Part shown: one piece after another, positions 59,885 to 64,000 of the stretch
How the letters are laid out: the number at the start of each line of letters is the position of its first letter
Numbering within the stretch: position 1 is the stretch's first letter
Assembly: GCA_038900335.1 (NCBI GenBank)
Contig: JBBMRB010000004.1
Coordinates: 62,001 to 126,000, forward strand
From: Rs1 sp038900335
GTDB taxonomy: Bacteria; Pseudomonadota; Gammaproteobacteria; Pseudomonadales; Balneatricaceae
DNA: 64,000 nucleotides
Reading direction: 5' to 3'
The notes under the pieces: model-generated
Told to the model about the DNA's origin: nothing
Databases searched by the model: none
What the model saw: only the letters and a program-made list of their open reading frames with translations
Made by a program: the position numbers and the translations under genes

Positions 59885-60362
59885 TGGTAAAGTAGTTGTT
59901 GATTCTTGGCTGGCAGTTGATAGCGAAAAGCTCGTCGCTGATCAACAAGAGCAGTTAGATGCTATCAATCAAGCAAATGTGCCTGTTATTTTGCCGCTGG
60001 CGATCTATGTGCAATGTCAGGATCAGCTTAAGCTTGATGTCACTAAAGTGGGTGTTAAAGTAGTGGGTGATGATGATTTATCATCATTGCTAGCCGTGCT
60101 TGATAGCGTCGCTTTAGTCGCTATTGATTTTCCAGTATTACGCGATGGTAGAGGTTTTAGTATCGCTCGCAGTGTTGCGCGTACTGGCTTTAAAGGCGAG
60201 GTGCGCGCTACGGGTGATGTAGGTTTTGATCGTTTAGATTATATGCATCGTTCAGGCTTTAATAGCTTCTTAATTAGTGATGACTTATTTACTGAAAATA
60301 CGGTTAAAGCCTTTACTGAAATAGATTTTAATTACCAGCCAACTCATCAGCGTTCTGCTTGA
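59868..60362 (+). CDS. DUF934 sulfite-reduction accessory protein
   Basis: About 164 residues from ATG 59868, placed seven bases after AAGGAG; an ATG six bases earlier is too close to it. The gene starts within the last 17 bases of cysI. FPVLRDGRGFSIARSVARTG and FDRLDYMHRSGFNSFLI are the DUF934 signatures. The family is almost always between siroheme sulfite reductase and CysH in proteobacteria; it is thought to aid sulfite reduction, but the mechanism is not settled. Confidence 0.9.
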   Translation: MPLLINGKVVVDSWLAVDSEKLVADQQEQLDAINQANVPVILPLAIYVQCQDQLKLDVTKVGVKVVGDDDLSSLLAVLDSVALVAIDFPVLRDGRGFSIARSVARTGFKGEVRATGDVGFDRLDYMHRSGFNSFLISDDLFTENTVKAFTEIDFNYQPTHQRSA

Positions 60363-60369
60363 TGTTGAT

Positions 60370-60395
60370 AGCTGCTAGTGCCAGTACTAGCAGCT
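60370..60395 (+). terminator. Strong hairpin between DUF934 gene and cysH
   Basis: AGCTGCTAGT (60370-60379) pairs perfectly with ACTAGCAGCT (60386-60395); CTTCCTTGTTTTT follows. It sits in the 76-base gap inside the cysI-DUF934-cysH run, so it may be a leaky terminator or an mRNA processing/stability element lowering cysH relative to cysI. Confidence 0.55.
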
Positions 60396-60438
60396 CTTCC
60401 TTGTTTTTACATAGATCGTTTTTAATGGAGAGATTGTT

Positions 60439-61062
60439 ATGATCATCGATACTCAATCGTTGAATAGCCAGCTGGTGGGTAAAACACCGTTGCAAATAGT
60501 GCAGTGGGTGTTGGAGCAGGCAGAAAACCCAATACTGACCACAAATTTTCGTCCTTATGAAGTGGCGATATTGCATATGGCTGTGTCATTAAAACCGGAT
60601 CTAAAAATCCTCTGGGTGGACTCAGGCTATAATACGTCAGCGACATATCGCTATGCGCAAAACTTGATCGAGCAGCTATCTTTAAATATGCTGACTTACG
60701 TGCCTAAACAAACATCGGCTTTTCGCAATGTGCAAATGAAAGGTATTCCAGATGTTGATAGTGCCTTACATGCGCAGTTTACCGAGCAAGTTAAACTTGA
60801 GCCTTTTAGGCGTGCACTTGCTGATATTAAACCCGATTATTGGTTGAATGCTATTCGCAAAGAGCAGACTGAGTTTAGAAATACCTTAGATGTCGTATCC
60901 GCTAGCCAAGATGGTATTGTCAAAGTTGCACCCTTGTATCACAGCTCAGAATTAGAATTAGATGCTTATATGGTTAAACATGGGTTGCTAAACGAGCTTG
61001 ATTATTTTGATCCCACTAAGGCTATTGATAATAGAGAGTGCGGTTTACATACGAGCATCTAA
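60439..61062 (+). CDS. cysH: Phosphoadenylyl-/adenylyl-sulfate reductase CysH, cluster-free type
   Basis: A 207-residue thioredoxin-dependent reductase. ILTTNFRPYEVAILHMAVSL, ILWVDSGYNTSATYRYAQNL and YWLNAIRKEQTEFRNTLDVV give the adenylyl-sulfate fold, and the catalytic C is in RECGLHTSI at the end. The CC...CxxC cysteines of [4Fe-4S] APS reductases are absent, which by family rules suggests PAPS as substrate. This short form is the one usually coupled to DUF934. GGAGAG precedes ATG 60439. Confidence 0.92.
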   Translation: MIIDTQSLNSQLVGKTPLQIVQWVLEQAENPILTTNFRPYEVAILHMAVSLKPDLKILWVDSGYNTSATYRYAQNLIEQLSLNMLTYVPKQTSAFRNVQMKGIPDVDSALHAQFTEQVKLEPFRRALADIKPDYWLNAIRKEQTEFRNTLDVVSASQDGIVKVAPLYHSSELELDAYMVKHGLLNELDYFDPTKAIDNRECGLHTSI

Positions 61063-61438
61063 AACACATGTTAATCATTGCTCAGTCTAAGCGCTTTTGT
61101 AAATCGTGTATGTTGTGCATATAGGGTTTAATGGCTTTAGTTAAGTCTCATATTTTATAATTACATATCAGTAACAGTCCTTTTCAATGTGCGAGCTTGT
61201 GGGTTTTTCTTTAACGGCTGATTGAAAAGGGCTAGTATCAATCGCTATTAATGCTTTTTTCTATCTGTATTTCTAATCAATAGGTTATGATATGGATGCC
61301 TGGGCTTTTATCTGCTTGTAGTAATCAATCAATAATGGGTTGATGCGTAAAATTTTATATAATTATTTCTAATGAGTAGTGTGCACTAAGTGTCGCGATA
61401 AGCTGGAAGTTAATTTAACCTTTGAAAAGTAACGAACT
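61063..61438. other. Intergenic region between cysH and cysG
   Basis: 376 bases without a gene. A TATAAT at 61358-61363 is a possible -10 for cysG, but no clear -35 precedes it. No clear terminator for cysH was found. Confidence 0.35.
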
Positions 61439-62848
61439 ATGAATTATTTACCTCTCTTTTTTAAGCTTGAGAACAGAGCTGCCTTGTTAGTAGGCGGCGG
61501 CCAAGTTGCATTAAGAAAAGCGCGCTTGTTAATTAGAAATAAAACGATTTTAACCGTGGTAAGTCATCAAATAGATCCGCAGTTGGCGGATTTATTAGAG
61601 AAAAATAATGGTCATGCGATCATCGGTGACTACAGTGCTGATTTATTACAAGATAAGTTGTTGGTAATAGCTGCAACAGATGATTCGCAGTTAAATATAA
61701 AGGTATACCAGGATGCTATGGCTCGTAGTATCCCTGTCAATGTCGTTGATTGCCCTGAATTTTGTACATTTGTATTCCCGGCCATTGTCGATCGCTCTCC
61801 TATTGTTATTGCTATCTCATCCGGTGGTGAAGCGCCAGTGCTGGTGCGTGTTTTAAGAGCGAAGTTAGAGACATTAATACCTAATGGTTATAGTCGCTTG
61901 GCAAGTTTAGCAGGTGAGTTTAGATCTAAAGTTAAAGAGAAATTCACCACGATTAACCAAAGACGCCGTTTTTGGGAGAGCGTATTGCAAGGTCAAATAG
62001 CTGAAACAATGCTAGCAGGTCGCGATAAAGATGCGCATGAGATGATGGTTAAAAAGTTGCATGAGGCCGACACACAGCTACCTGCAGGTGAAGTGTATCT
62101 AGTAGGAGCAGGCCCTGGTGACCCTGAGTTGTTGACGTTCAAAGCCCTTCGTTTAATGCAGCAGGCAGACGTGGTGATGTATGATGCATTGGTGTCAAAA
62201 GAAGTGATGGAGTTGTGTCGAAGGGATGCTGATTTAATATTTGTGGGTAAACATCGCGATAATCATGCGGTAGAGCAGCAAGATATTAATCAAATGTTGA
62301 TCGATCACGCGAAAAAAGGTCGCCGTGTAGTCAGGCTTAAAGGTGGTGATCCATTTATCTTTGGCCGTGGTGGCGAAGAGCTGCAAAGCTTAAGGGAGCA
62401 TGGTATTGCTTTTCAGGTGGTGCCAGGCATAACGGCAGCCAGTGCGTGCTCTACCTATGCCGGGATTCCGTTGACACATCGTGATTTTGCACAAAGTGTG
62501 ATATTTGTCACCGGCCAGCAAAAGAATCGTAGCACAGAGTTGGACTACTCGCAGCTAGTGGGTAATGATCAAACGATAGTGTTCTATATGGGGCTGCACA
62601 ACCTTGCTGATATATGTCAAAAACTTGTCGCGGCGGGTAAATCGAGTGACACACCAGCTGCCATCGTTTCCAGGGGAACTTGTGCGGATCAACAGGTACT
62701 AATAGGCACGCTGTCTACTTTGGTTGATCAGCAAAAACACGCGGCATTACCAGCACCTTCTTTGATCATTGTTGGCGAAGTGGTTTCTTTGCAGGATCAA
62801 TTACAATGGTTTTGTGAGAATCAGTTAGCGGATATATCATCTTTATGA
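61439..62848 (+). CDS. cysG: Siroheme synthase CysG
   Basis: A 469-residue trifunctional enzyme. The N-terminal dehydrogenase/ferrochelatase part has the NAD loop ALLVGGGQVALRKARLLIR (about 15-33), VNVVDCPEFCTFVFPAIVDR and SSGGEAPVL. The C-terminal uroporphyrinogen III methyltransferase part has YLVGAGPGDPELLTFKAL (about 219-236), VRLKGGDPFIFGRGGEE, GITAASACSTYAGIPLTHRD and the later IVSRGTCADQQ. It makes siroheme for the nearby CysI. Length is like E. coli CysG (457). Confidence 0.96.
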   Translation: MNYLPLFFKLENRAALLVGGGQVALRKARLLIRNKTILTVVSHQIDPQLADLLEKNNGHAIIGDYSADLLQDKLLVIAATDDSQLNIKVYQDAMARSIPVNVVDCPEFCTFVFPAIVDRSPIVIAISSGGEAPVLVRVLRAKLETLIPNGYSRLASLAGEFRSKVKEKFTTINQRRRFWESVLQGQIAETMLAGRDKDAHEMMVKKLHEADTQLPAGEVYLVGAGPGDPELLTFKALRLMQQADVVMYDALVSKEVMELCRRDADLIFVGKHRDNHAVEQQDINQMLIDHAKKGRRVVRLKGGDPFIFGRGGEELQSLREHGIAFQVVPGITAASACSTYAGIPLTHRDFAQSVIFVTGQQKNRSTELDYSQLVGNDQTIVFYMGLHNLADICQKLVAAGKSSDTPAAIVSRGTCADQQVLIGTLSTLVDQQKHAALPAPSLIIVGEVVSLQDQLQWFCENQLADISSL

Positions 62849-62861
62849 TTTTACGCTATAC

Positions 62862-62890
62862 TTAGCTCAAACCTTAGTTGAGCTAACTGT
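62862..62890 (+). terminator. Terminator of cysG
   Basis: TTAGCTCAA (62862-62870) pairs perfectly with TTGAGCTAA (62878-62886), followed by CTGTTTT. Confidence 0.65.
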
Positions 62891-63044
62891 TTTAGATAAT
62901 AGGATTCTGTTATAATAATCAATATTTTATAATAGCGTGCTTAGTTATAGATCAATAGGGTAGTGTTTGTTTTATGTATTAATACTACAATTATGCTCTA
63001 TTGGCCGTGTTATTAGTGTATTTATAGACTTTTAAAACTTAAAA

Positions 63045-63061
63045 ATGTAGTATTACTACAT
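63045..63061 (+). promoter_or_regulatory. Perfect palindrome upstream of aceE, possible GntR-type operator
   Basis: ATGTAGTA-T-TACTACAT is a 17-base perfect dyad about 190 bases before the aceE start. Its GTxxxAC core is of the kind bound by FadR/PdhR-type GntR regulators, and PdhR controls pdh genes in E. coli; the flanking bases differ from the PdhR box. Confidence 0.4.
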
Positions 63062-63249
63062 CTTATATTACAGAGAATTAAAGCCTTTGGCGGTAATTCA
63101 AACATTAAACGCATAGTATAAATCAAGCCGTTCGAATATTAGTAAGATTAGATTTTATCCTGAGTATCTAGGCATTAGATAAGGTGGCTGAAACTGATTA
63201 TATTTTTATTGAAAGGCTTTTTTTATGTCAAAAGTGGGATGAGTGCTCG

Positions 63250-64000
63250 ATGAGATTAGATAGCGATATGCAAACCGATTTAATTAACGATATCGATCCA
63301 ACAGAAACAAGAGAGTGGCTTGACGCACTTGAATCTGTTGCGAAGAATGAAGGCGACAAACGCGCTGAATTTATTCTTAGCCAATTAGGCAATAAAGCGC
63401 AAGAGTTAGGAGTCGGTACTAATTTTGCGTTAACTACGCCGTATAGAAATACTATTGCTCCTGTTGATGAAGCTCGTATGCCTGGCGATTTGTTTGTAGA
63501 GCGTCGTATACGCTCTTTTATTCGCTGGAATGCAATGGCGATGGTCATGCGCGCAAACGATAATGATGATGGCCTAGGCGGTCATATCTCTAGTTTCTCC
63601 TCATCGGCTACCTTGTATGATGTTGGATTTAACTATTTTTTCCGTGGCAATGAAAATGAAAATGGCCAAGATGCAGATATGGTCTTCTTCCAGGGGCATA
63701 TTTCACCCGGTATTTATGCGCGTGCATATTTAGAAGGCCGTTTAACAGAAGATCAATTAGACAATTTCCGTCGTGAAGTAGATGGCAAAGGTTTACCTTC
63801 TTATCCGCATCCTTGGTTAATGCCTGATTTTTGGCAGTTCCCAACAGTTTCTATGGGCCTAGGTCCAATTCAGGCGATTTACCAAGCGCATGTTATGCGT
63901 TATTTATCAGCACGTGAAATGATTAATCGCGGTGACCGTAAAGTTTGGGCATTCCTTGGTGATGGCGAATGTGATGAGCCGGAATCTTTAGGTGCTATCT
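63250..64000 (+). CDS. aceE: Pyruvate dehydrogenase E1 component AceE, N-terminal part
   Basis: The open frame runs to the window edge (250 codons). NDIDPTETREWLDALESVAK, TTPYRNTIAPVDEARMPGDL, GGHISSFSSSATLYDVGFNY, FFQGHISPGIYARAYLEGRL, SYPHPWLMPDFWQFPTVSMG and FLGDGECDEPESLGAI match homodimeric AceE, in the Pseudomonas-like version. The thiamine-diphosphate GDG motif begins at the end of the window. ATG 63250 is taken as start; ATG 63268 is also possible. AceF and Lpd presumably follow. Confidence 0.95.
   Translation, partial: MRLDSDMQTDLINDIDPTETREWLDALESVAKNEGDKRAEFILSQLGNKAQELGVGTNFALTTPYRNTIAPVDEARMPGDLFVERRIRSFIRWNAMAMVMRANDNDDGLGGHISSFSSSATLYDVGFNYFFRGNENENGQDADMVFFQGHISPGIYARAYLEGRLTEDQLDNFRREVDGKGLPSYPHPWLMPDFWQFPTVSMGLGPIQAIYQAHVMRYLSAREMINRGDRKVWAFLGDGECDEPESLGAI

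Larger units (their letters stand above)
62849..63249. other. Intergenic region between cysG and aceE
   Basis: 401 bases holding the cysG terminator and the aceE promoter region with one perfect palindrome at 63045-63061. The rest is AT-rich without recognisable elements. Confidence 0.4.

Noticed and set aside
63225..63242. Five-codon frame ATG TCA AAA GTG GGA TGA just before aceE as a leader peptide
   Set aside because: It has no run of regulatory codons and no attenuator structure. It may be chance.

Overview
The window looks like chromosomal DNA from a free-living, probably marine, gammaproteobacterium. It is AT-rich (roughly 40% GC by eye) and almost wholly housekeeping. The sulfite reductase + DUF934 + CysH cluster, the Pseudomonas-like AceE N-terminus, and the mpl-ubiX, yibN-grxC-secB // gpmI-envC-ctpA and rnfABCDGE orders suggest the Oceanospirillales/Cellvibrionales/Pseudomonadales side of the class rather than Enterobacterales. 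No prophage, insertion sequence, CRISPR array, toxin-antitoxin pair or rRNA was seen; one tRNA (Tyr, GUA) is present.

Layout. 1-6.3 kb: end of a GGDEF protein, a DUF1801 protein, a riboflavin synthase with a foldable leader, alanine dehydrogenase, an EamA exporter, a GNAT enzyme, an ECF sigma/anti-sigma-like pair, a MITE-like inverted repeat and a DUF1272 protein. 6.5-15 kb: EamA exporter + GlxA-type regulator, ppa, fbp, then the mpl-ubiX and tsaB-uppP-rsmJ runs. 15-22 kb: an Lrp-type regulator divergent from a class V aminotransferase, a ModE-like/PBP regulator, acpH, a HisA of the eukaryotic type, and a methionine aminotransferase + omega-amidase pair. 22-31 kb: typA, then the nitrogen-control block glnA, ntrB, ntrC with a sigma-54 promoter and NtrC boxes, then trmL and a secreted M14 peptidase. 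31-41 kb: yibN-grxC-secB, divergent gpmI-envC-ctpA, then a two-gene unit encoding a DUF4139-like exported protein and a membrane pseudokinase-SUMF1 fusion, and kdsA. 41-49 kb: a HugZ-like protein, DUF2788, tRNA-Tyr, nrdA-nrdB-yfaE behind two NrdR-like boxes, and a response regulator-diguanylate cyclase pair. 49-55 kb: the complete rnf operon. 55-64 kb: cysD-cysN divergent from cysI-DUF934-cysH, then cysG and the start of aceE.

How genes work together. GlnA is the main target of the NtrB/NtrC pair beside it, and near-identical NtrC boxes also precede ntrB and ntrC, suggesting autoregulation. CysD/CysN activate sulfate, CysH and CysI reduce it, and CysG makes the siroheme of CysI. NrdA/NrdB make deoxyribonucleotides and YfaE services the NrdB cofactor. 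The Rnf complex couples ferredoxin/NAD(H) redox chemistry to the membrane ion gradient.

The most unusual items are the pseudokinase-SUMF1/DUF4139 pair (36.8-40.0 kb), a CysN carrying a decayed APS-kinase-like tail (55 kb), a eukaryote-type HisA outside a his operon (19.2 kb), the structured riboflavin synthase leader (1.3 kb), twin NtrC boxes, and a MITE-like repeat (5.7 kb). All family calls rest on reading motifs by eye; no database search was run.
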